NCBI RefSeq assembly: GCF_000378465.1
Contig: NZ_KB899917.1
Coordinates: forward strand, 62,001-126,000
Reading direction: 5' to 3'
Length of the DNA stretch: 64,000 bases
DNA from: Elioraea tepidiphila DSM 17972
GTDB lineage: Bacteria; Pseudomonadota; Alphaproteobacteria; Acetobacterales; Acetobacteraceae
The position numbers and the translations under genes were made by a program. The notes beneath the pieces are model-generated. The model worked only from the letters and a program-made list of their open reading frames with translations, made no database searches and was not told the DNA's origin. This document shows positions 9,289-17,589 of the stretch, in pieces (the first letter of the stretch is position 1; each line of letters begins with the position of its first letter).

Positions 9289-10394
9289 AGACCGTCGTCG
9301 TCGGCGCCGGCGTGGTCGGCCTCGCGGCCGCCTGGCAGCTCGCGCGCGCGGGCCACGCGGTCACGGTGGTCGAGGCAGGACCGATCCCGAACCCTACCGG
9401 CGCGAGCTGGGACGAGCATCGGCTCTGCCGCCTGCCCTACGGCGACCAGCACGGCTACGCGCAGCTGATGGCGCCGGCCATGGCGGCATGGGAACGGGTC
9501 TGGGCCGCGCTGGGCGAGCGGCACTATGCCGAGACCGGCTGCCTCGCGCTCTCGACCGCCGTGGGCGACTGGACCGACCGGTCGCGCGCCTCGCTCGCCG
9601 GCCTTGGCCTGCCGCATCGGGTCATGACACCCGACGAGGTGGCCGCGCGCTGCCCGTTCCTGCGGGTGGACGACGCGCGGTTCGGGCTCTGGACCGAGGG
9701 CGGGGCGCTGTTCGCCGACCGGATCACCGCCGGGTTCGCGGCACTCGCGCAGGCGGCCGGTGCGGCCTTCCTCGCCGAGACCCCGGCCCGCACGGTCGAT
9801 CCCGCCGCCGCGCGCGTCGCATTGGCGGACGGCCGGAGGGTCGACGGCGATGCCGTTCTCGTCGCCGCCGGCGCCTGGACCAGCCGGCTCGCGCCCTGGG
9901 TCGGCGAGGGCCTGACCCCGCTGCGGCAGGTGGTGGTCTATGCAGAGCCACCGGCCTCGCTTGCGGAGGCGTGGCGGCAAGCGCCGATCCTGCTCGACAT
10001 GGGCGGACCGCGCGGCATGTACGCCGCCCCACCGGTCGCCGGGCGGCGGCTGAAGCTCGGCTGCGGCGCGCTGAACGCGCCGGGCGATCCCGACACGCCG
10101 CGCACCCCCTGCCCGGAGGACGGTCCGCCCGTGCTCGCCGCGTGGCGCGAGCGCCTGGTGGATCACCACGCCTACCGCCTCCTTGAGGCGCGCATCTGCT
10201 TCTACGCGAATGCCACGGACCAGTGCTTCCGCATCGCCCGCTCGGGCCGGGCGGTCGCGATCACCGGGTGTTCGGGCCACGCCTTCAAGTTCGCCGCCCT
10301 GCTCGGCGAAGGGCTCGCATCCGCGCTTGCGGGCGACGAGGCGCCGCTGCGCTGGATCGCCGGCGAGGCAGCGGCCTACGCGCGCGCGGCCTGA
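9285..10394 (+). CDS. FAD-dependent oxidoreductase, sarcosine/tryptophan oxidase-like
   Basis: 369-aa flavoprotein of the DAO/MSOX group, which oxidises secondary or primary amino acids using covalently bound FAD. The GTG start overlaps the preceding TGA. The dinucleotide-binding motif VVVGAGVVGLAAAWQLA is at the N-terminus, and SGHAFKFAALLGEGLA near the C-terminus is the typical MSOX pattern. Cys305 in RICFYANATDQ lies where the flavinylated cysteine of monomeric sarcosine oxidase is found. Coupled to a binding-protein gene, it probably attacks the imported amine. Its last 19 bases overlap the end of selB on the other strand. Confidence 0.88.
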   Translation: MKTVVVGAGVVGLAAAWQLARAGHAVTVVEAGPIPNPTGASWDEHRLCRLPYGDQHGYAQLMAPAMAAWERVWAALGERHYAETGCLALSTAVGDWTDRSRASLAGLGLPHRVMTPDEVAARCPFLRVDDARFGLWTEGGALFADRITAGFAALAQAAGAAFLAETPARTVDPAAARVALADGRRVDGDAVLVAAGAWTSRLAPWVGEGLTPLRQVVVYAEPPASLAEAWRQAPILLDMGGPRGMYAAPPVAGRRLKLGCGALNAPGDPDTPRTPCPEDGPPVLAAWRERLVDHHAYRLLEARICFYANATDQCFRIARSGRAVAITGCSGHAFKFAALLGEGLASALAGDEAPLRWIAGEAAAYARAA

Positions 10395-12232
10395 CCGAGC
10401 CGGCCGAGCCGATCCGCGCGCACCACGCGCGCCTCGCCGCGGCGGACCGTCACACCGATCCGATCCAGCCATTCGAGCAGCACGATCGCCATGTTCCGCC
10501 CGCACCTCGCGGCGTCGCGGAACGGGCCGGGGCGTACCAGCCCATCGGAATCCCGCGCGGCGAGCAGCGCTGCGGCGAGGGTCGGCAGCACCGTGCCGGC
10601 GAGGAAGCGGCCCGGTGCGACCTCCACCGCCTCGCCGAGCCGGGCGAGGCGGCGCAGCGTGGCGAGCGCTGTCCGGGCCTCGATCCCGGCTTCCGCGGCG
10701 AGGTCATGGGCAGCGCGGGGGCGAAGGGCCGCCGCGACAAGGGGGCCGAGGAGCGCATCCGCGCGCACGCGCTCGGCCGGGGCGAGCGACGGCGCGTGGT
10801 CCGGCAGCCGCCAGAGCGGCCCCGCGCGCGCGATCCGCCCCTCCACGGCGAAGCGGTCGAGCGTTGCCTCCAGCAGGTCGGGCGGCGGGCGGTTGGGCAG
10901 GGCAGCCCGCAGCGCCGCCGCGCCGAGCCCGGGCGACTCGGGCTGGGCGGCGTGATGCGCGGCGAGCGCCGTCTCGATCGCCACGGCCAGCGCCGTCCAG
11001 GCCGGCGGCGCGACCGCCCAGCGGCCGAGGCGCACCGCCCCAAGGTCACGCCAAAGCGCCTCGGAATCGTCGAGGTTGCGCGCCCGCGCGAATGCGTCGG
11101 CATCGACCCAGCCAGGGGGGAGCGCGAGCAGGGCGGCGGCCGCCTGGGCGTTCGGCAGGCCCAAGGCGTCGAGCTGCGCGAGCCGCGCGGGCGCGCGCCG
11201 GTCGCGCGCGGGCGGCGCCGGGTCCAGCACCACGCCGCCGCAGAGCACCGCGCCCTCCGGGCCGCGCAGCAACACGCGATCGCCGGCGAGCAGCGGCAGC
11301 GCCCGGCCCAGCAGCAGCGCCGCCAACCCCTCGCCGAGCGCTTCGAGCCGGACCGACACATGGGCAGCGCCCGCGTGGAGCGTCCCGGCGCGCGGCAGCC
11401 GGCCGGCCAGCCCGACCAGCCGCGCGTCGAGCCGCAGGGTCGGCACATGCAGCCGGGGCGCGACGATCCAGTCGCCGCGCGCGACCACGCCGGCGGCGAT
11501 TCCCTCGCCGGCGAGATTGACCGCGACCCGCGCGCCGGCGAGGGCCGCCTCCACCGGCCGGTCGTTCGCGCGCAGGCCGCGCACCCGCGCCGGGATGCCG
11601 GCGGGCGAGACCACCACCGCGTCGCCCACCGCCAGCCGTCCGGCGGAGAGAAGCCCCGCCGCCACCACGCCGGCGCCGTCGATCACGAAGGCGCGGTCCA
11701 CCGCCAGCCGCGCCGCACCGCGCGGCGCCGGGACCGGTTGGCGCAGCGCCGCGATCGCGGTCCGGAGCGCGTCGATCCCCTCGCCCGTCACGGCCGAGAC
11801 CGCCAGGATCGGCGCACCAGCCAGCCCCGTGCCGGCGAGCAGTGCCCGCATCTCCTCGGCGACCGCCGCGATCCGCGCGGGCTCGGCCCGGTCCGCCCGG
11901 GTCAGCACGACGATCCCGCGCGCCACGCCGAGCAGGTCGAGCACGCGCAGGTGTTCATGCGTCTGCGGCCGCGGCCCCTCGTCGGCGGCGACGCAGAACA
12001 GCACCGCCGCGATCCCGCTCACACCGGCCACCATCGTGGCGAGGAAGCGTTCGTGTCCGGGCACGTCCACGATGCCGACCCTTGCCTCGTCCTCCCCCGC
12101 ATAGGCGAAGCCGAGATCGATGGTCATGCCGCGCCGGCGCTCCTCCGCCAGCCGGTCGGTCTCGACCCCGGTGAGCGCGCGCACCAGCGTGGTCTTGCCG
12201 TGGTCAACATGCCCCGCTGTGCCGAGGATCAC
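10376..12232 (-). CDS. selB: selenocysteine-specific translation elongation factor SelB
   Basis: 618-aa GTPase that brings Sec-tRNA to UGA codons followed by a SECIS hairpin. The G-domain starts at once: [20 protein letters not shown] (G1), then [10 protein letters not shown] (G2), [15 protein letters not shown] (G3), LTRADRAEP (G4) and SAVTGEGI (G5). Domains II and III follow, and the last ~250 residues look like the winged-helix mRNA-binding repeats. Length is normal for bacterial SelB. Start is GTG at 12232. No selA, selD or selC tRNA and no obvious selenoprotein lie in the window, so the rest of the system must be elsewhere. The SelB-type C-terminus and the [13 protein letters not shown] motif argue against another translational GTPase. 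Confidence 0.95.
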   Translation of the reverse strand: MILGTAGHVDHGKTTLVRALTGVETDRLAEERRRGMTIDLGFAYAGEDEARVGIVDVPGHERFLATMVAGVSGIAAVLFCVAADEGPRPQTHEHLRVLDLLGVARGIVVLTRADRAEPARIAAVAEEMRALLAGTGLAGAPILAVSAVTGEGIDALRTAIAALRQPVPAPRGAARLAVDRAFVIDGAGVVAAGLLSAGRLAVGDAVVVSPAGIPARVRGLRANDRPVEAALAGARVAVNLAGEGIAAGVVARGDWIVAPRLHVPTLRLDARLVGLAGRLPRAGTLHAGAAHVSVRLEALGEGLAALLLGRALPLLAGDRVLLRGPEGAVLCGGVVLDPAPPARDRRAPARLAQLDALGLPNAQAAAALLALPPGWVDADAFARARNLDDSEALWRDLGAVRLGRWAVAPPAWTALAVAIETALAAHHAAQPESPGLGAAALRAALPNRPPPDLLEATLDRFAVEGRIARAGPLWRLPDHAPSLAPAERVRADALLGPLVAAALRPRAAHDLAAEAGIEARTALATLRRLARLGEAVEVAPGRFLAGTVLPTLAAALLAARDSDGLVRPGPFRDAARCGRNMAIVLLEWLDRIGVTVRRGEARVVRADRLGRLGQAARA

Positions 12233-12268
12233 ACCGCAACCTCACCCAAGCGTGCCATCCGCGCCATC

Positions 12269-12297
12269 CTTCCGCCGCGACCCGGGGATGGTATAGC
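12269..12297 (+). promoter_or_regulatory. candidate promoter of the phosphoesterase gene
   Basis: A TATAGC box at 12292-12297 lies 29 bases before the ATG at 12327, with a weak CTTCCG/TTCCGC about 16-17 bases further upstream. A CAGGAG ribosome-binding site follows at a normal distance from the ATG. The box stands out in very GC-rich surroundings between two divergent genes. Called by eye only. Confidence 0.35.
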
Positions 12298-12326
12298 CCC
12301 GCCGGGTCCCAACGCTCAGGAGCACC

Positions 12327-13163
12327 ATGTTCAGCGTCGTCCAGATCTCGGACAGCCATGTCTCGCCGCGCATCACCCATTTCAACGCGAACTGGGAGGC
12401 CGCACGCGCCCTGCTGCCGCGGCTTTCGCCCGATCTCATCGTCCATACGGGGGACGCGACGCTGGACGGCGCCGACATGGAGGCCGACTGCGCGATGGCC
12501 GCGGCAGGGCTCGCTGACCTGCCCGCGCCGCTGCGGGTGGTGCCGGGCAATCACGATGTCGGCGATCTCGGCGCGGCCACCCAGCCGCCGACCGCGGCGC
12601 GGATCGCCCGGCACGAGCGGCATTTCGGCCCGTGCGTCTGGACCGAGGACCGGCCCGGCTGGCGCCTGCTCGGGCTGAACAGCCAGGTGATCGGCGCCGG
12701 CGACGGCGGCGACGAGGCGCAGCGCGCGGTGATCGAGGAGGTGATCGCCACACTCGGGCCGCGCCGGCTCGCGGTGTTCCTGCACAAGCCGATGTTCCTC
12801 GATGCCGTCGAGGAGGGGCCGGTCGGGTACTGGGCCGTGCCGCCGGATGTCCGCGCGCCGGTGCGCCGTCTGCTCGATCATCCGAACCTGCGGCTGGTCG
12901 CCTCGGGGCACCTGCACATCGCCCGGCTGACCACGCACGGCCCGGCCACGGTGGCGTGGTGCCCGGCGACCTCGTTCACCCTGGGCGGCAAGCTGATGGC
13001 GGATGCGCGCGGCGGCGACCGGCGCCTCGGCGTGATGCGCCACGTGTTCCGCGAGGACAGCGTCGAGACCGAGGTGATCGCGATCCCGGACTCCCGGCAC
13101 CTCGTGCTCGACGACATGATCGATGAGATCTACCCGCCCGCCCCCGCCGCCGCGGGGTCGTGA
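12327..13163 (+). CDS. metallophosphoesterase, CpdA/Icc-like
   Basis: 278-aa calcineurin-like phosphoesterase. All metal-binding motifs are present: ISDSH (Asp9, His11), HTGDAT, PGNHD, the histidine in FLHKPMF and GHLH. The GNHDVGD surroundings and length fit the class that hydrolyses cyclic nucleotides or related phosphodiesters in the cytoplasm; no signal peptide is seen. It is divergent from selB and has a good CAGGAG ribosome-binding site. Substrate is not certain; cAMP phosphodiesterase activity is a family-level guess. Confidence 0.9.
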   Translation: MFSVVQISDSHVSPRITHFNANWEAARALLPRLSPDLIVHTGDATLDGADMEADCAMAAAGLADLPAPLRVVPGNHDVGDLGAATQPPTAARIARHERHFGPCVWTEDRPGWRLLGLNSQVIGAGDGGDEAQRAVIEEVIATLGPRRLAVFLHKPMFLDAVEEGPVGYWAVPPDVRAPVRRLLDHPNLRLVASGHLHIARLTTHGPATVAWCPATSFTLGGKLMADARGGDRRLGVMRHVFREDSVETEVIAIPDSRHLVLDDMIDEIYPPAPAAAGS

Positions 13164-13205
13164 CGCCGCCCTGATCCTGCCGCGACCCGCTGGCAGGCAC
13201 GCGGC

Positions 13206-13634
13206 ATGACGGATGCCCCGATCGCCGAGCGGCTGCCGCTGGCCGCGCAGATGCTGCGCTTCGGCGTGGTCGGCACGATCGGCTTCCTGGTCGATACGGC
13301 GACGGTCTATCTCGCGCATTTCCGCTTCGGCCTCGACCTCTACTCGGCCGGCGCGCTCGCCTACCTGACCGCCGCGACCACGACCTGGTTCCTCAACCGC
13401 CACTTCACCTTCCCCGAGGCGCGCACGCAGCAGGCCGGGCGGCAGTGGCTGCGCTTCGTGGTCACGCAACTGGCCGGCTTCGCGCTCAACCGCGGCACCT
13501 ATGCGGCGCTGATCGCGACGCTCGCCGTCGCGCGCGCCGAGCCGGTGATCGCGGTCGCGGCCGGCTCGCTCGCCGGCATGACGGTGAACTTCCTCGCCGC
13601 GCGGTTCCTGGTGTTCCGCGAGGGCGCGCGATGA
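13206..13634 (+). CDS. GtrA family membrane protein
   Basis: 142-aa protein with four hydrophobic helices and the GtrA pattern LRFGVVGTIGFLVDTATVYL near the N-terminus, TWFLNRHFTFPE in the middle and VNFLAARFLVFRE at the end. GtrA proteins are thought to help move polyprenyl-phosphate-linked sugars across the inner membrane. Its stop overlaps the start of a family-2 glycosyltransferase (ATGA), the classic GtrA-GtrB pairing, so the two probably glycosylate lipid A, O-antigen or another surface polymer. Confidence 0.92.
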   Translation: MTDAPIAERLPLAAQMLRFGVVGTIGFLVDTATVYLAHFRFGLDLYSAGALAYLTAATTTWFLNRHFTFPEARTQQAGRQWLRFVVTQLAGFALNRGTYAALIATLAVARAEPVIAVAAGSLAGMTVNFLAARFLVFREGAR

Positions 13635-14623
13635 CCGTCCCGACGCCGCAGAGCCTCACCGCAGCCGCTGTCGCGCCACGCATCGCCGTGCTGATCCCGT
13701 GCTTCAACGAGGAGGCCGCGATCGGCAAAGTGGTGGCGGATTTCCGCGCCGCGCTGCCCGAGGCGGCGATCCACGTCTACGACAACAACTCGACCGACCG
13801 CACCGTCGAGGTGGCACGCGCCGCCGGCGCCGTCGTGCGCAACGAGACGCTCCAGGGCAAGGGCAACGTGGTGCGGCGGATGTTCGCCGACGTGGAGGCC
13901 GACATCTACGTGCTGGTCGATGGCGACGACACCTACGAGGCGGCCGCCGCGCCGGGCATGGTGGCGCTGCTCCGCGCGCAGGGTCTCGACATGGTGACGG
14001 GCGCACGCCGTGGCGGCGGCGAGGCGGCCTATCGCCCCGGGCACCGCTTCGGCAATCGCGTGCTGACCGGCCTGGTCGCGGGCGTGTTCGGCAACCGCGT
14101 CAGCGACATGCTGTCGGGCTACCGCGTGTTCTCACGCCGCTTCGTCAAGAGCTTCCCCGCGCTGGCCGGCGGGTTCGAGACCGAAACGGAGTTCACCGTG
14201 CACGCGCTCGAACTCGGCATGCCGATCGGCGAGGTGCCGACCGCCTACAAGGAGCGCCCGCCCGGCTCGGCGAGCAAGCTCAACACCATCCGCGACGGGG
14301 TGCGCATCCTGCGCACCATCCTGGTGCTGGTGAAGGAGGAGCGGCCGCTGCCGTTCTTCGGGCTCGCCGCCCTTGCGCTGCTGCTCACCGGGCTCGGCCT
14401 GTTCGTGCCGGTGCTGCTGACCTACCTGGAAACGGGTCTCGTCCCGCGCCTGCCGACGGCGGTGCTCTCGCTCGGTCTCGTGCTGCTGTCGTTCCTCTCG
14501 CTCGCCTGCGGGCTGATCCTCGACACGGTGACGCGCGGGCGGAAGGAGGCGAAGAGGATCGCCTATCTGGCGATCCCCGGCCCGCTCTCACTGGGCGACG
14601 GAGGGCCTGCCGTGCCGTGCTGA
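13631..14623 (+). CDS. family 2 glycosyltransferase, GtrB/DPM1-like
   Basis: 330-aa membrane-anchored glycosyltransferase. The GT-A fold shows as IAVLIPCFNEEAAIGKVVAD, VYDNNSTDRTVEVA and the DxD-type metal site VDGDDTYEA. Two hydrophobic helices near the C-terminus (around residues 240-300) match GtrB-like enzymes that load glucose or mannose onto undecaprenyl or dolichyl phosphate. Start ATG overlaps the GtrA stop by four bases. The final ten or so residues are close to a fragment of an unrelated gene (14641-14757), so a nearby rearrangement may have altered the last codons; this is only a suspicion. Confidence 0.92.
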   Translation: MTVPTPQSLTAAAVAPRIAVLIPCFNEEAAIGKVVADFRAALPEAAIHVYDNNSTDRTVEVARAAGAVVRNETLQGKGNVVRRMFADVEADIYVLVDGDDTYEAAAAPGMVALLRAQGLDMVTGARRGGGEAAYRPGHRFGNRVLTGLVAGVFGNRVSDMLSGYRVFSRRFVKSFPALAGGFETETEFTVHALELGMPIGEVPTAYKERPPGSASKLNTIRDGVRILRTILVLVKEERPLPFFGLAALALLLTGLGLFVPVLLTYLETGLVPRLPTAVLSLGLVLLSFLSLACGLILDTVTRGRKEAKRIAYLAIPGPLSLGDGGPAVPC

Positions 14624-14640
14624 CGCCGCCGATCGGCGCG

Positions 14641-14757
14641 GCGCTGACGCCCGGGATGCCCGTCGAGGCAATGATCCTGGTCGGCGAGCGGACTTTCTGG
14701 CAGTACATCACCCAGTCGCTGCTCGACAGTTTCCCGCCTGCGTTCCGCGAGCAGTGA
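14641..14757 (+). pseudogene. remnant of a HlyD-family type I secretion adaptor (C-terminus only)
   Basis: In one frame this short stretch encodes ALTPGMPVEAMILVGERTFW followed by ~18 residues ending PPAFREQ and a stop. The pattern LxPGMPVEaxI-x-GERT plus a final helix with F-RE is the extreme C-terminus of HlyD/PrsE-type membrane-fusion proteins. There is no start codon with a ribosome-binding site, and nothing upstream in frame belongs to that family: the upstream sequence is the glycosyltransferase gene. It therefore looks like the tail of a lost gene left at a deletion junction. Confidence 0.65.
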
Positions 14758-14784
14758 CCGCCCCGACGATCAGGAGTGTCCGCC

Positions 14785-15054
14785 ATGGCCGAGCGTCTGC
14801 CCACGCTGTTCTGCGACGGCATCATCGAAGCGAACGTCACGCATGGCGTGGTGCGGATCACGCTCGGCCAGGTGATGGGCGACGGCAAGGCCGTGGCGTG
14901 CGGTCAGCTCATTCTGCCGCTCGCGCAGATCGCCGGCACAGCGAACGCGATGGCCAATCTGGTCAAGCAGGTGCAGGAGCGGATCCAGGAGGCGGCAAAG
15001 GCGCAGGCGGCGCCGGAGGGCGGGCAGACGCCCTCGGCCTTCAAGTTCTCCTGA
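14785..15054 (+). CDS. small protein of unknown function
   Basis: 89 aa, cytoplasmic, with no signal peptide or membrane segment. The ATG at 14785 is chosen because CAGGAG (14771-14776) sits eight bases before it; an in-frame GTG at 14776 overlaps that site and is unlikely. The middle reads as alternating beta strands (GIIEANVTHGVVRITLGQ) followed by a helix (NAMANLVKQVQERIQEAAKA). The composition is normal for the genome, and the gene stands between the HlyD remnant and hemW. I do not recognise the family with certainty; the shape recalls DUF3467-like small proteins, which is only an impression. Confidence 0.7.
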   Translation: MAERLPTLFCDGIIEANVTHGVVRITLGQVMGDGKAVACGQLILPLAQIAGTANAMANLVKQVQERIQEAAKAQAAPEGGQTPSAFKFS

Positions 15055-15085
15055 TGAACGGCCCAGTGCGGGAACGATCGGTGGC

Positions 15086-16345
15086 GTGAACCGCCCTCAC
15101 CCTGTCCCTCTCCCGCATGCGGGAGCGGGAACGCAACGATCCGACAGGGTTCCGTCTCCCGCCCTGGTGGGAGAGGAGCCGGCTGACGGGCACGCCGACC
15201 CGCTCGCGCTCTACATCCACTGGCCGTTCTGCCTCAGCCGCTGCCCGTACTGCGACTTCAACGCCCATGTGCGCGAGCGGATCGACGAGGCGCGGTTCCG
15301 CGACGCTCTCCTCGCCGATCTCGCCTACGAGGCCGCGCGGCTCGGCCCGCGCCCGCTCGCCTCGATCTTCTTCGGCGGCGGCACGCCCTCGCTGATGTCG
15401 CCGGCCACCGTCGCCGCGCTGATCGAGGCGGCGATGCGCGCCTTCCCGCCAACAGCCATGCCCGAGATCACGCTGGAGGCGAACCCGACCAGCGTCGAGG
15501 CGGGCAAGCTCGCCGGCTTCCGCGACGCCGGCGTGAACCGCATCTCGATGGGCATCCAGGCGCTCGACGACGTGGCCCTCGCCTTCCTCGGCCGCCGCCA
15601 CACCGCCGCGCAGGCGCTCACCGCGCTCGAAACGGCACGCGCGCTGTTCCCGCGCGCCTCGTTCGACCTGATCTACGCGCGTCCGGGCCAGACGGTCGCG
15701 GCGTGGCGCGGGGAACTCCGCCGCGCGCTCGGCTTCGGACTCGATCACCTCTCGCTCTACCAGCTCACGATCGAGCCGGGCACGCCCTTCGCGCGCCTTG
15801 CCGCGCGCGGCGAACTCGTGCTGCCCGACGAGGAGACGCAGGCCGCGCTCTACGAGGCGACCGAGGCCGAGGCCGTCCGCGCCGGGCTCGCGCCCTACGA
15901 GGTCTCGAACTACGCTGTGCCGGGTGCTGAGAGCCGGCACAACCTCGCCTATTGGCGCTACGACGACTACGCCGGCATCGGCCCGGGCGCGCATGGGCGC
16001 ATCCCCGTCCAAGGCGCGCCGACCGCCACCACACGCGTGCGCGCCCCCGAGGCCTGGGCCGAGGCGGTGGAGCGGCAGGGCCACGGCGTGCGCGAGGAGG
16101 AGCCGCTCGCGCCCGAGACGCGCGCGCGCGAGGCATTGCTGATGGGGCTGCGGCTCGCGGTCGGGGTGGAACCGGCGCATTTCCGTGCGCGTACGGGCAT
16201 CGCTCTGGACGCCGCGCTGGAGCCGGACGCTCTGGCCGCCGCCGAGGCAGAGGGGCTGGTCGCGCGCACGGATGCCGGCGGCTGGGTGGCCACGCGGGCG
16301 GGGCGGCTCCGCCTGGATGCGCTGCTGCCGGTACTGGTCCGCTGA
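15086..16345 (+). CDS. hemW: radical SAM family HemW (coproporphyrinogen dehydrogenase-like)
   Basis: 419 aa from the first in-frame GTG. The radical-SAM cysteines are in WPFCLSRCPYCDFN (Cys49, 53, 56) after the hallmark LALYIHWPF, with FGGGTPSLM and ISMGIQALDD further on. The CxxxCxxC without the fourth HemN cysteine marks HemW, a haem-binding chaperone or transferase, rather than a true anaerobic CPO. The aerobic HemF enzyme is also in the window. The first ~30 codons are the translation of a palindromic repeat (15092-15176), so the real start may be the GTG at 15167 or another codon just before LALYIHWPF; no good ribosome-binding site decides it. Confidence 0.9.
   Translation: MNRPHPVPLPHAGAGTQRSDRVPSPALVGEEPADGHADPLALYIHWPFCLSRCPYCDFNAHVRERIDEARFRDALLADLAYEAARLGPRPLASIFFGGGTPSLMSPATVAALIEAAMRAFPPTAMPEITLEANPTSVEAGKLAGFRDAGVNRISMGIQALDDVALAFLGRRHTAAQALTALETARALFPRASFDLIYARPGQTVAAWRGELRRALGFGLDHLSLYQLTIEPGTPFARLAARGELVLPDEETQAALYEATEAEAVRAGLAPYEVSNYAVPGAESRHNLAYWRYDDYAGIGPGAHGRIPVQGAPTATTRVRAPEAWAEAVERQGHGVREEEPLAPETRAREALLMGLRLAVGVEPAHFRARTGIALDAALEPDALAAAEAEGLVARTDAGGWVATRAGRLRLDALLPVLVR
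15092..15176. repeat. palindromic interspersed repeat at the hemW 5' end
   Basis: Nested inverted repeats: ACCCTGTC at 15099-15106 pairs with GACAGGGT at 15143-15150, enclosing the perfect palindrome TCCCGCATGCGGGA (15111-15124). A second stem, TCTCCC at 15155-15160 with GGGAGA at 15169-15174, follows. The wording (CCCTCACCC..CCCTCTCCCGC) is that of the small REP/ERIC-like intergenic elements common in proteobacteria. Its position over the hemW start is unusual and could affect translation of hemW. Confidence 0.75.
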
Positions 16346-16351
16346 CGCGGC

Positions 16352-17077
16352 TCAGAACTGCGCCGCAGCCGCGGCGATCGCCTCGCGCATGCGGGTGCGG
16401 CGCATCAGATCCTCGAGGTCGCGCACGCCGGACAGCTCGGCGCGGCGCAACATGTCCGCGAACACATGCGCCGTGGCGATCGCATCGCCGAGCGCATCGT
16501 GTCGGCCGGCAACGACCAGCCCGCACCGTGCCGCCAGCGCATCGAGACTGTGGTCGGTCTGTTCGGGATCGAGCCACTGCGACAGGCGCAGGCTGCACAG
16601 CACAGGCATGTCGAACACGACGCCCGCGCGCGTCTCGGCGCAATGCAGGCAGGTGAGATCGAAGGCGGCATTGTGCGCCACCAGCACGGCATCGCCGACA
16701 TAGGCGCGGAACGCCGCCACCGCCTCGGGCCAGGCGACGGCGTCGCGCACCATCGAATCCGTGATGCCGTGGATGGCGGTGCTCGCCGGCGGGATGGGGC
16801 GGCCCGGGTGGCAGAAGGTGGCGAAATGGTCGGCCTCGTTCACCTGCCCGTGCTCGAGCCGCACGGCGCCGATCGAGACGATGCGGTCACCCCGCGAGGG
16901 CCGGAGCCCGGTCGTCTCCAGGTCGAACACGACGTAGCGGCAGGCGGCGAGCGGGCCCTCCGGCAGGCGCAGCCCCTCGACCAGCCGGCGGCGGCGCTCA
17001 TCGGGGTGCGGCGCCAGCAGCTGCGCCGCGGTCGCTTGCATCAGCCGCCGCAGCCAGCCGCCAAGCCCCTCGCCCAT
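16352..17077 (-). CDS. DnaQ-like 3'-5' exonuclease
   Basis: 241-aa DEDDh exonuclease. Exo I is VVFDLETTGLRPSRGDRIVS, Exo II is LVAHNAAFDLTCL and Exo III is GRHDALGDAIATAHVF; all acidic and histidine ligands are present. The N-terminal ~40 residues are a basic helix not found in the polymerase III epsilon subunit. The ATG at 17077 is preferred over an upstream GTG at 17125: GGGGGA lies just before it, and a candidate -10 (TAGAGT on the minus strand near 17135-17140) would place the transcript start downstream of 17125. It may act in DNA repair or oligonucleotide turnover. Confidence 0.88.
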   Translation of the reverse strand: MGEGLGGWLRRLMQATAAQLLAPHPDERRRRLVEGLRLPEGPLAACRYVVFDLETTGLRPSRGDRIVSIGAVRLEHGQVNEADHFATFCHPGRPIPPASTAIHGITDSMVRDAVAWPEAVAAFRAYVGDAVLVAHNAAFDLTCLHCAETRAGVVFDMPVLCSLRLSQWLDPEQTDHSLDALAARCGLVVAGRHDALGDAIATAHVFADMLRRAELSGVRDLEDLMRRTRMREAIAAAAAQF

Positions 17078-17242
17078 GCGTCCGTCCCCCCATCGGCAGC
17101 GCGCACCAGAGTCCCGCGGCCGCACGGGCCTCCGGCGGCTACTCTAGCGAACCTGTCGGCTGCCCGGGAACGAACGCAGCGCCGCGGGCGCGCTTCAGCA
17201 GACCGGGGCTGCGCCCGACGATCGGCGGACGCCCCTTCCGCC

Positions 17243-17452
17243 TCAGTGCAGCCCGCAGCCCAGCAGGCGGGCCGTGCCCGGGTGATCCGGCAGGCGCTCG
17301 GACGCCTCGCGCACAAGGCGCGCGGCCGCGCGCAGGATGGCATCACGCGTGGCCGTGAGCCCGAGCGCCTCGGCCTCCTCGGCAAGGGCGCGCAGGCAGG
17401 CGAGCAGCCCGTCCGGCGACGGTCCTGGCGGTGTCTGCGGTTCGTGTGCCAT
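17243..17452 (-). CDS. small hypothetical protein
   Basis: 69 aa, predicted soluble and mostly helical (LLACLRALAEEAEALGLT, then ILRAAARLVREASERL). An excellent ribosome-binding region (GGGGGAGAGG) precedes the ATG, which supports translation. Upstream and divergent is the propionyl-CoA synthetase gene; downstream and on the same strand is the exonuclease, 165 bases away. I do not recognise the family. Confidence 0.6.
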   Translation of the reverse strand: MAHEPQTPPGPSPDGLLACLRALAEEAEALGLTATRDAILRAAARLVREASERLPDHPGTARLLGCGLH

Positions 17453-17589
17453 GCCCTGCCTCTCCCCCTACGATTGTATTCTGCCGCGCTCCGCTCGCGT
17501 CGGGAAGGCAGTTGCGTCCCGACATTGCGCGCTCCGGCCGATTTGACGCAGGCTTTGCCGGGCGAGGAAGCGGCGCGGGGCGGCACGGC

